DNA from: Micromonospora peucetia
GTDB taxonomy: Bacteria > Actinomycetota > Actinomycetes > Mycobacteriales > Micromonosporaceae
Direction of reading: 5' to 3'
NCBI RefSeq assembly: GCF_900091625.1
Contig: NZ_FMIC01000002.1
Location: forward strand, 5,456,001 to 5,520,000
Length of the DNA: 64,000 nucleotides
Under the pieces are notes generated by a model. The model searched no databases. It was not told where the DNA came from and worked only from the letters and a program-made list of their open reading frames with translations. This document shows positions 18,864-27,633 of the stretch, in pieces. Numbering within the stretch: the stretch's first letter is position 1; each line of letters starts with the position of its first letter. The translations under genes and the position numbers were made by a program.

Positions 18864-21800
18864 GCGACGTCGGACGGGTCGGGAGAGGGGGTGTCGCGGG
18901 TGGGCCTGCGGACCTTCATCCAGGGCTGGCCGGTCTATCGGCAACTCACCGGCACCGACCCGCTGGGCCGGGGCACCGCGGCGCAGTCCACCCGCTCGGC
19001 GGAGTTGACCGCCCGCACCGAGACCGCCGACAGCGTGGCCCGCTCGGTCTGTCCCTACTGCGCGGTCGGCTGCGGCCAGCGCGTCTTCGTCAAGGACAAC
19101 GAGGTCGTCCAGATCGAGGGCGATCCGGACAGCCCGATCTCCCGGGGCCGGCTGTGCCCGAAGGGGTCGGCAAGCAAGAGCCTGGTCACCAGCCCGCTGC
19201 GGCAGACGAAGGTCCGCTACCGGCGGCCCTACGCCACCGACTGGGAGGATCTGGACCTCGACGTCGCGCTCGACATGATCGCCGACCGGATCCTCGCCGC
19301 CCGCGCGGAGACCTGGGAGGACGTCGACGCGCAGGGCCGGCCGCTCAACCGCACGCTGGGCATCTCCAGCCTGGGCGGGGCGACGCTGGACAACGAGGAG
19401 AACTACCTCATCAAGAAGCTGTTCACGGCGATGGGGGCGCTCCAGATCGAGAACCAGGCGCGCATTTGACACTCCGCCACCGTCCCCGGTCTGGGGCCAG
19501 CTTCGGTCGCGGTGGCGCGACGGATTTCCAACAGGACGTCGCCAACGCTGACGTCATCGTGATCCAGGGCTCGAACATGGCCGAGGCCCACCCGGTGGGC
19601 TTCCAGTGGGTGATGGAGGCCAAGCGGCGCGGCGCCAGGGTGTTCCACGTCGACCCGCGGTTCACCCGCACCAGCGCGCTGGCCGACAGCTACCTGCCGA
19701 TCCGGGCGGGCTCCGACATCGCGCTGCTCGGTGGCGTGGTGCGCTACATCCTGGAGAACGAGCTCGACTTCCGGGAGTACGTGCTGGCCTACACCAACGC
19801 CGCGACGATCGTCAGCGATCGGTTCGTCGACACCGAGGACGGCGACGGCTTCTTCTCCGGCTTCGACCCGGAGACGGGCAGCTACGTCCAGGACTCCTGG
19901 CAGTACGCGGGCCACGAGTCGGACTCCGGCAGCGGGCACACCGCGCAGGAGCGGGACACCGCAGCCGGGCTGCGCCACGAATCGCACGGCGCGCAGGTGG
20001 GCGGTCAGACCGAGCGGGACGAGACGTTGCAGCACCCGCGCTGCGTCTACCAGATCCTCAAGCGGCACTTCGCCCGCTACACGCCGGAGATGGTGGAGCG
20101 GGTCTGCGGCATCCCGCAGGAGAAGTTCCTGGAACTCGCCCAGGCCTGGACACAGAACTCGGGCCGGGAGCGTACCGGCGTGCTGATCTACTCCGTCGGG
20201 TGGACGCAGCACAGCGTCGGCGTGCAGTACATCCGCACCGGCGCGATCATCCAGCTGCTGCTGGGCAACATGGGCCGTCCCGGCGGGGGCATCCTGGCGC
20301 TGCGCGGGCACGCCAGCATCCAGGGCTCCACCGACATCCCGACGCTGTTCAACCTGCTCCCCGGCTATCTGCCGATGCCGCACCACGCCGACCACCCCAC
20401 CTTCGACGAGTGGGTGGACAGCATCCGCCACCCGGGCCAGAAGGGCTTCTGGGGCAACGCCCGCGCCTATGCGGCGAGCCTGCTGAAGGCGTACTGGGGG
20501 GACGCGGCGACGCCGGAGAACGACTTCTGCTACGGCTACCTGCCCCGGATGACCGGCGACCACGGGACGTACCAACAGGTGTTGAACATGATCGACGGGA
20601 AGGTGCGGGGTTACTTCCTGCTCGGTCAGAACCCGGCGGTCGGGTCGGCGCACGGCCGGGCACAGCGCCTCGGCATGGCCAACCTGGACTGGCTGGTGGT
20701 CCGCGACCTGTTCATGATCGAGAGCGCCACGTTCTGGCGCAACGGTCCCGAGGTCGCCACCGGCGAGATCGTGCCGGCCGAGTGCCGGACCGAGGTGTTC
20801 TTCCTGCCGGCCGCCTCGCACGTGGAGAAGGACGGCACCTTCACCCAGACCCAGCGGCTGCTCCAGTGGCGGGAGAAGGCCGTCGACCCGCCGGGCGACG
20901 CCCGCTCCGAACTGTGGTTCTTCTACCACCTCGGGCTCCGGCTGCGGGAGAAACTGGCCGGCTCCGACCTGCCACGCGACCGGGCGCTGCTCGACCTGGC
21001 CTGGGACTACCCCACGCACGGCCCGCACGCGGAGCCGAGCGCCGACGCGGTGCTGCGCGAGATCAACGGGTACGAGGTGGCGACCGGTCGCCCGCTGTCC
21101 ACGTTCGCCGAGGCCCGCGACGACGGTTCCACCGCCGTCGGCTGTTGGATCTACTCCGGGGTGTACGCCGACGGCGTCAACCAGGCGGCCCGGCGCAAGT
21201 CCCGGCACGAGCAGGACTGGGTGGCCGCCGAGTGGGGCTGGGCGTGGCCAGCGAACCGGCGCATCCTCTACAACCGGGCCTCCGCCGACCCGCAGGGCCG
21301 GCCGTGGAGCGAGCGCAAGCGCTACGTCTGGTGGGATCCGGACGCCGGGGAGTGGACCGGCTACGACGTGCCGGACTTCGAGCGGACCAAGCCGCCGACG
21401 TACCGGCCGCCGCGGGGCGCGTCCGGTCCGGAGGGGATCGCCGGTGACGACCCGTTCGTCATGCAGGGCGACGGCAAGGGCTGGCTGTACGCGCCCAGCG
21501 GGGTGCTCGACGGACCCCTGCCGACGCACTACGAGCCGGCCGAGTCGCCGGTGCGCAACCCGTTCTACCGGCAGCAGGCCAACCCGACCCGCAAGGTGTA
21601 CGCGCACCCGGTGAACTCGGTGAACCCGAGCCCACCGCAGGAGCACAGCCAGGTGTTCCCGTACGTGTTCACGGTCAGCCGGCTCACCGAGCACCACACG
21701 GCGGGCGGGATGAGCCGTACGGTGCGGCCGCTGGCGGAGTTGCAACCGGAGATGTTCGTCGAGGTGTCGCCGGAGTTGGCCGCCCAGGTGGGCCTGGCGC

Positions 21801-22180
21801 ACCTGGGCTGGGCGCATCTCGTCAGCGGGCGGGCGGTGATCGAGGCGAAGGTGCTGGTAACCGACCGGCTCACCCCGCTGCGGGTGGACGGCCGGGTGAT
21901 CCACCAGCTGTGGCTGCCGTACCACTTCGGGTTCGAGGGCCTGGTGACGGGCGACTCGGCCAACGACCTGTTCGGGATCACCCTGGACCCGAACGTGCTG
22001 ATCCAGGAGAGCAAGATCGGTACCTGTGACGTGCGCCCGGGGCGGCGGCCCACCGGCCCGGCCCTGCTGGACCTGGTGGCCGACTACCAGCGGCGGGCGG
22101 GCATCGTCCCCGGCCGTTCGGCCCCGACGATCACTCCCGGGGCGGCACCGCCCCCACGGACGACGCCGGGGAGGGCCGTG
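18861..22180 (+). CDS. fdhG: Formate dehydrogenase, selenocysteine-containing molybdopterin alpha subunit (frameshifted in this sequence)
   Basis: This is the catalytic subunit that oxidises formate at a molybdenum/tungsten bis-MGD centre. An N-terminal [4Fe-4S] site (Cys64, Cys67, Cys71 in CPYCAVGC, then RLCPKG) is followed by codon 203, an in-frame TGA at 19467 in the context NQARI-U-HSATV. This is the position of selenocysteine in FdhF/FdnG. A 1-nt deletion in the G run 19493-19496 moves the frame; restoring one G gives the expected GLGASFGRGG. The rest reads through to the beta subunit without a stop. Downstream blocks include IVIQGSNMAEAHPVGFQW, RAGSDIALLGG and the C-terminal molydopterin-binding region ending near LVADYQRR. 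I see no twin-arginine signal. GTG at 18900 is an alternative start. Confidence 0.85.
19467..19498 (+). promoter_or_regulatory. SECIS-like element at the selenocysteine UGA
   Basis: The UGA at 19467-19469 is followed, after 18 nt, by a hairpin with stem CCCC/GGGG (19484-19487 with 19493-19496) and apical loop GGTCT (19488-19492). The loop sequence and the 18-nt distance match what I remember of the E. coli fdhF SECIS. Adding the missing G in the 3' arm would extend the stem to six pairs (GTCCCC with GGGGGC). Confidence 0.75.
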
Positions 22181-23131
22181 ATGCTTCCTGACCCGAACAG
22201 CCTGTCCGGGCCGTTGGATCCCGCCCCGGACGCCGGCTGGACCGACGCCCCGCCCCGGATGGGTTTCTTCACCGACACCAGCGTCTGCATCGGCTGCAAG
22301 GCGTGCGAGGTGGCCTGCAAGGAGTGGAACGACGTCCCCGGTTCGGGGCTGGACCTGCTCGGCATGTCGTACGACAACACCGGCGCGTTGACCGCGAACT
22401 CGTGGCGGCACGTGGCGTTCGTCGAGCAGCCCCGCCCGGCCGGACACCGCACGCCACCGTTCGCCGGCACCCCGACGGGCGGGCGGAGCGCCACCGGACC
22501 GGAGTTCCTGGGAATGCCCGGGGCACAGCCGCCGGGGCGTGGTGGCGACGCGCAGGGTCGCACCGACTTCCGCTGGCTGATGATGTCCGACGTCTGCAAG
22601 CACTGCACCCACGCGGCCTGCCTCGACGTCTGCCCCACCGGCTCGCTGTTCCGCACCGAGTTCGGCACGGTGGTGGTGCAGGAGGACATCTGCAACGGCT
22701 GCGGCTACTGCATCTCCGCCTGCCCGTACGGCGTCATCGACCAGCGCAAGGGTGACGGCCGGGCGTGGAAGTGCACGCTGTGCTACGACCGGATCGGTGT
22801 CGGGCAGACCCCCGCCTGCGCGCAGGCCTGCCCCACCGAGTCCATCCAGTACGGCCCCCTCGACGAGCTGCGGGAGCGGGCCGCGGCCCGGGTGGCGACG
22901 CTGCACGAGCGGGGCGTGCCCGAGGCGCGGCTCTACGGGCACGACCCGGACGACGGGGTCGGTGGCGACGGCGCGTTCTTCCTGCTGCTCGACGAGCCTG
23001 AGGTGTACGGGCTGCCCCCGGACCCGGTGGTCACCACCCGGGACCTGCCGAAGATGTGGAAGCGGGCCGGCCTGGCCGCCCTGGCCATGACGGCGGCGGC
23101 CGTGGCGGCGTTCGTGGGAGGTTCCTCATGA
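22181..23131 (+). CDS. Formate dehydrogenase iron-sulfur (beta) subunit
   Basis: From the ATG preceded by GGGGAGGG, this 316-residue protein has four cysteine clusters typical of FdnH/HybA-type 4Fe-4S ferredoxin subunits: CIGCKACEVACKEW, CKHCTHAACLDVCPTG, CNGCGYCISACPYG and CTLCYDRIG...ACAQACPTES. It carries electrons from the alpha subunit to the membrane partner. A single hydrophobic segment near the C-terminus (LAALAMTAAAVAAFVGG) could anchor it. The reading frame is open back into the alpha subunit with no stop, so either the two are fused or this ATG re-initiates. The stop overlaps the next ATG (ATGA). Confidence 0.85.
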   Translation: MLPDPNSLSGPLDPAPDAGWTDAPPRMGFFTDTSVCIGCKACEVACKEWNDVPGSGLDLLGMSYDNTGALTANSWRHVAFVEQPRPAGHRTPPFAGTPTGGRSATGPEFLGMPGAQPPGRGGDAQGRTDFRWLMMSDVCKHCTHAACLDVCPTGSLFRTEFGTVVVQEDICNGCGYCISACPYGVIDQRKGDGRAWKCTLCYDRIGVGQTPACAQACPTESIQYGPLDELRERAAARVATLHERGVPEARLYGHDPDDGVGGDGAFFLLLDEPEVYGLPPDPVVTTRDLPKMWKRAGLAALAMTAAAVAAFVGGSS

Positions 23132-24117
23132 GTTCGGACCGGCGGGGCAGGCGGCGGCGCGGCGGCGAGGAGTTGACCGTCCCGGAGGCCGAGTTCACCT
23201 CCTACTACGGCCGGCCGATCCTCAAGGCGCCGGTCTGGAAGTGGGACATCGCCGCTTACCTGTTCACCGGCGGGCTGGCCGCCGGTTCGTCGCTGCTCGC
23301 GGCGGGCGGGCAGCTCACCGGCCGGCCCGCGCTGCGCCGGGCCGGCCGGGTCACCTCGCTGGCGGCGGTCACCGCCAGCACCGTCTTCCTGATCAGGGAT
23401 CTGGGCCGGCCCGCCCGGTTCCACCACATGCTGCGGGTGGCCAAACCCACCTCGCCGATGTCCGTGGGCACCTGGATCCTCAGCGCGTTCGGCCCGGCCG
23501 CCGGGATCGCGGCGGTCGCCGAGGGCGCGTCGTTGCTGCCCGAGCGCGGTCTGCCGGGGCTCGTCCGCCGGGCGCTGCCGTCGGTCGGACACGCCGCCGG
23601 GTTGGCCGCCGCGGCGACGGCGCCGGCGCTGGCCACGTACACCGGGGTGCTGCTCGCCGGCACGGCCGTGCCGTCCTGGCACGAGGCGTACCCGGAGCTG
23701 CCGACCATCTTCGCGGGCAGCGCGCTGGCCAGCGGCGCCGGTGTGGGACTGATCGCCGCGCCCACCGCGCAGGCCGGGCCCGCCCGCCGGATGGCGGTGG
23801 CCGGCGCGGCCCTGGAGCTGTACGGCTCGCACCGCGTGGAGACCCGGCTCGGGCTGCTCAGCGAGCCCTACCGCACCGGGCACGCCGGTCGGCTGCTGCG
23901 CGTCGGGCGGGCGCTGACCGCGGTGGGGGTGGCCGGCGCGCTGCTGGGCCGGCGCAGCCGGACGCTCTCCGCGCTGTCCGGGGCGGCCCTGCTGGGCGCG
24001 TCGGTGGCGACCCGGTTCGGCATCTTCCACGGCGGTGTCGCCTCGGCGAAGGATCCGAAGTACACGGTGGTGCCGCAGCGGGAGCGCCTCGAGCGGCGGC
24101 GTGCCGACGCGGGTTGA
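23128..24117 (+). CDS. nrfD: NrfD/PsrC-type polysulfide-reductase-like membrane subunit
   Basis: The 329-residue product has a basic N-terminus (RRGRRRRGGEE), the segment YYGRPILKAPVWKWDIAAYLFTGG, typical of NrfD proteins, and about eight hydrophobic helices. NrfD proteins pass electrons between an FeS subunit and the quinone pool without heme. It is translationally coupled to the beta subunit by an ATGA overlap, so it should be the membrane anchor of this formate dehydrogenase, taking the place of a cytochrome b gamma subunit. The upstream in-frame ATG at 23056 lies within the beta gene and is not needed. Confidence 0.82.
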   Translation: MSSDRRGRRRRGGEELTVPEAEFTSYYGRPILKAPVWKWDIAAYLFTGGLAAGSSLLAAGGQLTGRPALRRAGRVTSLAAVTASTVFLIRDLGRPARFHHMLRVAKPTSPMSVGTWILSAFGPAAGIAAVAEGASLLPERGLPGLVRRALPSVGHAAGLAAAATAPALATYTGVLLAGTAVPSWHEAYPELPTIFAGSALASGAGVGLIAAPTAQAGPARRMAVAGAALELYGSHRVETRLGLLSEPYRTGHAGRLLRVGRALTAVGVAGALLGRRSRTLSALSGAALLGASVATRFGIFHGGVASAKDPKYTVVPQRERLERRRADAG

Positions 24118-24163
24118 CGCCTGGCCGCACCCGCCCGCCGGGGCGTGTGGTTCACTGCTGCGT

Positions 24164-24259
24164 GGAGGCGTTCAGTGGGCTGGTGCCCCTCCCGGTCTTC
24201 AAAACCGGTGTGGTCCGGGATCCGGGCCAGGCGGGTTCGATTCCCGTCCGTCTCCGCCA
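24164..24259 (+). tRNA. selC: tRNA-Sec, anticodon UCA
   Basis: The 96-nt gene folds as a long class II tRNA. The anticodon stem CCGGT/ACCGG carries the loop CTTCAAA with anticodon TCA at 24199-24201, which reads UGA. The acceptor stem pairs GGAGGCG with the 3' strand (one G-U pair), giving an eight-position stem whose innermost pair is mismatched. The variable arm is very long and GC-rich (about 24209-24230). The T arm is GCGGG-TTCGATT-CCCGT. The discriminator G and CCA are encoded. It lies 46 nt after the NrfD gene and 19 nt before selA. Confidence 0.9.
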
Positions 24260-24278
24260 GGCTGTGGAAGAGGGGACC

Positions 24279-25583
24279 ATGGGGGACGTCGCGGCCGATC
24301 CGCGCCGGCGGGTGCCACGCACCGACACGCTGCTCGCCGATCCCCGGTTGGCCGCCGCGACGACCACCCTGGGCCGGGAACGGGTCAAGGCCGCCGTCCA
24401 CCGCGCGCAGGAGCAGGCCCGTCGGGGCGAGATCACCCCCGAGGCGGTACCCGACGCCGCGCTGGCCGCCCTGCCCGCGCTGACGCCCCGGGCGGTGCTC
24501 AACGCGACCGGGGTGGTGCTGCACACCAACCTGGGCCGGGCCGCGCTGTCGCCGGCCGCTGTCGCGGCGGTCACCGCCGCCGCCGGACACACCGACGTCG
24601 AGCTGGACCTGGGCACCGGGCGGCGGGCCCGGCGTGGACGCGACGCCCTGGACGCCCTCGCCGCCGCGGTGCCCGACGCGGGCGCGGTGCACGTGGTCAA
24701 CAACGGCGCCGCCGCGCTGGTGCTCGCCGCCACCGCGCTGGCCGCCGACGCCGAGATCGTCGTCAGCCGGGGCGAGCTGGTGGAGATCGGCGACGGGTTC
24801 CGCCTGCCCGACCTGCTGGCGAGCACCGGCGCCCGGCTGCGCGAGGTCGGCACCACCAACCGCACCACGCTCGACGACTACGCCGCCGCCCTCGGCCCCC
24901 GGACCGGCTTCGTGCTGAAGGTGCACCCGTCGAACTTCCAGGTCACCGGCTTCACCTCGGCGGTGCCCGTGCGGCGGCTGGCCGGCCTCGGTGTCCCCGT
25001 GGTCGCCGACATCGGCTCCGGGCTGCTCACGCCCGACCCGCTGCTGCCCGCCGAGCCCGACGCCGCCGGCACCCTGCGGGCCGGGGCGGCGCTGGTCACC
25101 GCCAGCGGCGACAAGCTGCTCGGCGGCCCGCAGGCCGGGCTGCTGCTCGGCGCCGCCGACCTGGTCGACCGGCTGCGCCGGCACCCGCTGGCCCGGGCGT
25201 TGCGGGTGGACAAGCTGACCCTCGCCGCGCTCGCCGCCACCCTAGGCGACCCGGCCACCCCCACCCGGGCCGCGCTGCACGCCGACCCGGGCGTGCTGCG
25301 GGCCCGCACCGAGCGGCTGCGCGACGCCCTCGCCGCCGACGGCTGCAAGGCGGAGGTGGTGCCGGCCAGCGCGGTCGTCGGTGGCGGCGGGGCACCCGGC
25401 GTGGAGTTGGACTCGTGGGCGCTCAGCCTGCCCGAGCGGTACGCCCGGCCGCTGCGCGTCGGCGACCCGCCGGTGCTCGGCCGGGTGGTGCGCGGACGAC
25501 TGCTGCTGGACCTGCGTTGTATGCCCGCCGACGCCGACGCGACGGTCCGCGCCGCCGTGCTGCGCGTGCCCGGGGAGGGCTGA
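24279..25583 (+). CDS. selA: L-seryl-tRNA(Sec) selenium transferase
   Basis: This PLP enzyme of 434 residues converts Ser-tRNA(Sec) to Sec-tRNA(Sec) using selenophosphate. The N-terminal RVPRTDTLLADPRL, the motif NATGVVLHTNLGRA near residue 75, the block VNNGAAALVLAATALA and the PLP lysine Lys279 in ASGDKLLGGPQAG are all typical. Length fits the bacterial family. The ATG has GGAAGAGGGG upstream. It sits between tRNA-Sec and selB and, together with the UGA-containing formate dehydrogenase gene, forms a compact module. selD, needed to make selenophosphate, is not in this window. Confidence 0.93.
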   Translation: MGDVAADPRRRVPRTDTLLADPRLAAATTTLGRERVKAAVHRAQEQARRGEITPEAVPDAALAALPALTPRAVLNATGVVLHTNLGRAALSPAAVAAVTAAAGHTDVELDLGTGRRARRGRDALDALAAAVPDAGAVHVVNNGAAALVLAATALAADAEIVVSRGELVEIGDGFRLPDLLASTGARLREVGTTNRTTLDDYAAALGPRTGFVLKVHPSNFQVTGFTSAVPVRRLAGLGVPVVADIGSGLLTPDPLLPAEPDAAGTLRAGAALVTASGDKLLGGPQAGLLLGAADLVDRLRRHPLARALRVDKLTLAALAATLGDPATPTRAALHADPGVLRARTERLRDALAADGCKAEVVPASAVVGGGGAPGVELDSWALSLPERYARPLRVGDPPVLGRVVRGRLLLDLRCMPADADATVRAAVLRVPGEG

Positions 25584-25585
25584 GC

Positions 25586-27394
25586 GTGTTCGTGGTGGCC
25601 ACCGCCGGGCACGTCGACCACGGCAAGTCGACTCTGGTGCGGGCGTTGACCGGGATGGAACCCGACCGGTGGGCCGAGGAACGCCGCCGGGGCATGACCA
25701 TCGACCTCGGTTTCGCCTGGACCACGCTGCCCTCCGGCGCGACGGTCGCGTTCGTCGACGTGCCCGGCCACGAGCGGTTCGTACCGAACATGCTCGCCGG
25801 CGTCGGCCCGGTGCCCGCCGCGCTGGTCGTGGTGGCCGCCGACGAGGGCTGGATGCCGCAGTCGGCCGAGCACCTGGCCGCGTTGGACGCGCTCGGGGTG
25901 TCGTACGGCCTGCTGGTGGTGACCCGCGCGGACCTGGCGGACCCGGGGCCGGCGATGGCCCGGGCCCGCTCGGAGCTGGCCGCCACCTCCCTCGGCGCCC
26001 TCGACGCGGTCGCGGTCAGCGCGGTCACCGGGGCCGGCCTGCCGCAGCTGCGGGCGGCCCTGGACCGGCTCGCCGTCCGGCTGCCCGCACCGCAGGCCGA
26101 CGCCCCGGTGCGGCTCTGGGTGGATCGCGCCTTCACCGTCCGGGGCGCCGGCACCGTGGTCACCGGCACCCTCGGCGCCGGCCGGCTGCGTGTCGGCGAC
26201 GAGCTGGAACTCGCCGGTGCGCAGCCGGTGCGGGTACGCGGCCTGCACTGCCTCGGCGTGGCCCGGTCCGAGGCCGCCGCGGTCGCCCGGGTGGCGGTGA
26301 ACCTGCGCGGCACGCCCCGGGACCGCATCGGGCGCGGCGACGCGCTGCTCACCCCCGGCCGGTTCCACCGCACGGACCTGCTGGACGTCCGGCTGGCCGG
26401 CGACCCGACGGCGCAGCTGCCGGCCACCCTGACCCTGCACATCGGCTCGGCGGCGGTTCCGGTGCGGGTCCGGCCACTCGGCCCGGACACCGCCCGGCTG
26501 CGGCTGGCCCGGCCGCTGCCGCTGCTGGTCGGGGACCGGGCACTGCTGCGTGACCCGGGCCGGCACCACGTCGCCGGCGGCGTGACCGTGCTGGACGTCG
26601 CGCCGCCGCCGCTGACCCGCCGGGGCGCGGCGGCGGCCCGCGCCGCAGTGCTGGCGACGGTGGACGGCCGCCCCGACCTGGCCGGCGAGCTGCGCCGACG
26701 GCGGCTGGCCCGGGCCGCCGACCTGGTCCGCACCGGCGTCGAGATCACCGGCCAGCCGGTCGCCGGCGACTGGCTGGCCGACCCGGAGCACTGGCGGGGC
26801 CTCGGCGCCCGGCTGGTCGACGAGGTCGCCCGGCACGCCCGGGAGCACCCCCTCGAGTCGGGCGCGCCGGTCGAGCTGCTCCGCCAGCGCCTCGACCTGC
26901 CCGAGCGTGCGCTGGTCGAGGCGCTGGTCCGGCCACCCCTGCGGCTGTATGCCGGCCGGGTCACCGCGTCGGCGGCCGACGCGCTGCCGGAACCGGTGGC
27001 CCGTGCCGTGGCCCGGGTCCGCGCCGGCTACGCCGGCCGCCCGTTTCGGGCACCCGAGGCCGAGCACCTCGCCGAGCTGGGGCTGGGCCCCCGGGAGATC
27101 GGGGCGGCCGTGCGCGCGGGAGCGCTGCTGCGGCTCGCCGAGAACGTGGTGCTGCTGCCCGGCGCGGCCGACGACGCCGTGCGGGTGCTGGTCGGGCTGC
27201 CGCAGCCGTTCACGCTCAGCGCCGCCCGGCGGGCGCTGGACACCACCCGCCGGGTCGCGGTGCCGCTGCTGGAACTTCTGGACCGCCGGGGTGTCACCCG
27301 GCGGTTGCCCGACGACGCCCGGATCGTGGTCGACCGGACGGTCGGGTCGCGGCCGGCGGACGAACCCGGCGACCCGGTCCCGGCCCGGCGCTGA
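25586..27394 (+). CDS. selB: Selenocysteine-specific elongation factor
   Basis: This 602-residue GTPase delivers Sec-tRNA(Sec) to UGA and binds the SECIS hairpin through its C-terminal winged helices. Residues 8-16 are the P-loop GHVDHGKST, the G3 motif DVPGHERF is at 58-65 and the G4 motif is TRAD. Beta-barrel domains 2 and 3 follow, then a long C-terminal region with repeated winged-helix-like segments (about residues 340-600). The GTG start is two bases after the selA stop, with GGGGAGGG inside the selA end as Shine-Dalgarno. Length matches E. coli SelB (614). Confidence 0.93.
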   Translation: MFVVATAGHVDHGKSTLVRALTGMEPDRWAEERRRGMTIDLGFAWTTLPSGATVAFVDVPGHERFVPNMLAGVGPVPAALVVVAADEGWMPQSAEHLAALDALGVSYGLLVVTRADLADPGPAMARARSELAATSLGALDAVAVSAVTGAGLPQLRAALDRLAVRLPAPQADAPVRLWVDRAFTVRGAGTVVTGTLGAGRLRVGDELELAGAQPVRVRGLHCLGVARSEAAAVARVAVNLRGTPRDRIGRGDALLTPGRFHRTDLLDVRLAGDPTAQLPATLTLHIGSAAVPVRVRPLGPDTARLRLARPLPLLVGDRALLRDPGRHHVAGGVTVLDVAPPPLTRRGAAAARAAVLATVDGRPDLAGELRRRRLARAADLVRTGVEITGQPVAGDWLADPEHWRGLGARLVDEVARHAREHPLESGAPVELLRQRLDLPERALVEALVRPPLRLYAGRVTASAADALPEPVARAVARVRAGYAGRPFRAPEAEHLAELGLGPREIGAAVRAGALLRLAENVVLLPGAADDAVRVLVGLPQPFTLSAARRALDTTRRVAVPLLELLDRRGVTRRLPDDARIVVDRTVGSRPADEPGDPVPARR

Positions 27395-27422
27395 AGCCGC
27401 CCCGGCGGGGCCGGTGGTCGCC

Positions 27423-27437
27423 TAGCGTGGCGCCATG
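27423..27437 (+). promoter_or_regulatory. Leaderless-type promoter TAGCGT before the 65-aa gene
   Basis: TAGCGT ends 6 nt before the ATG at 27435, the same spacing as in other leaderless-looking starts here. Confidence 0.45.
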
Positions 27438-27632
27438 GACCCTTCCGCGGTCTGGCGGGACAGGCAGCACAAGTGGCGGATCGAGGCGTACCGGGCGCCT
27501 GACCTGCGCTTCGCGATCTTCGCCACCAACGGCCCCACCGAGTCCGCGCCGTTGTGGCTGTTCGGAATGTCGGCGCTGGCCCGATGGCTGATGACGCACA
27601 AGATCTCCCTCGACGACCTGGAGGTCGACTGA
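27435..27632 (+). CDS. Hypothetical protein, 65 aa
   Basis: A 65-residue soluble protein (MDPSAVWRDRQHKWRIEAYR...) with a central aromatic segment and an acidic C-terminal tail (SLDDLEVD). It has a leaderless promoter and is followed 1 nt later by the CorC-like gene, so the two may be cotranscribed. I do not recognise a family. The small size and its own promoter make a regulatory or adaptor role possible, without evidence. Confidence 0.55.
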   Translation: MDPSAVWRDRQHKWRIEAYRAPDLRFAIFATNGPTESAPLWLFGMSALARWLMTHKISLDDLEVD

Positions 27633-27633
27633 C

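Noticed and set aside
19484..19500. Programmed -1 frameshift in the formate dehydrogenase alpha gene
   Set aside because: A GGGG slip would restore the frame, yet there is no classical heptamer and the missing G also breaks the SECIS stem; a deletion or sequencing error is simpler.
19403..22942. Long antisense ORF (over 1,100 codons) opposite the formate dehydrogenase genes
   Set aside because: It is a GC-skew shadow of the real genes on the other strand: low-complexity Arg/Gly/Pro-rich translation and no recognisable domain.
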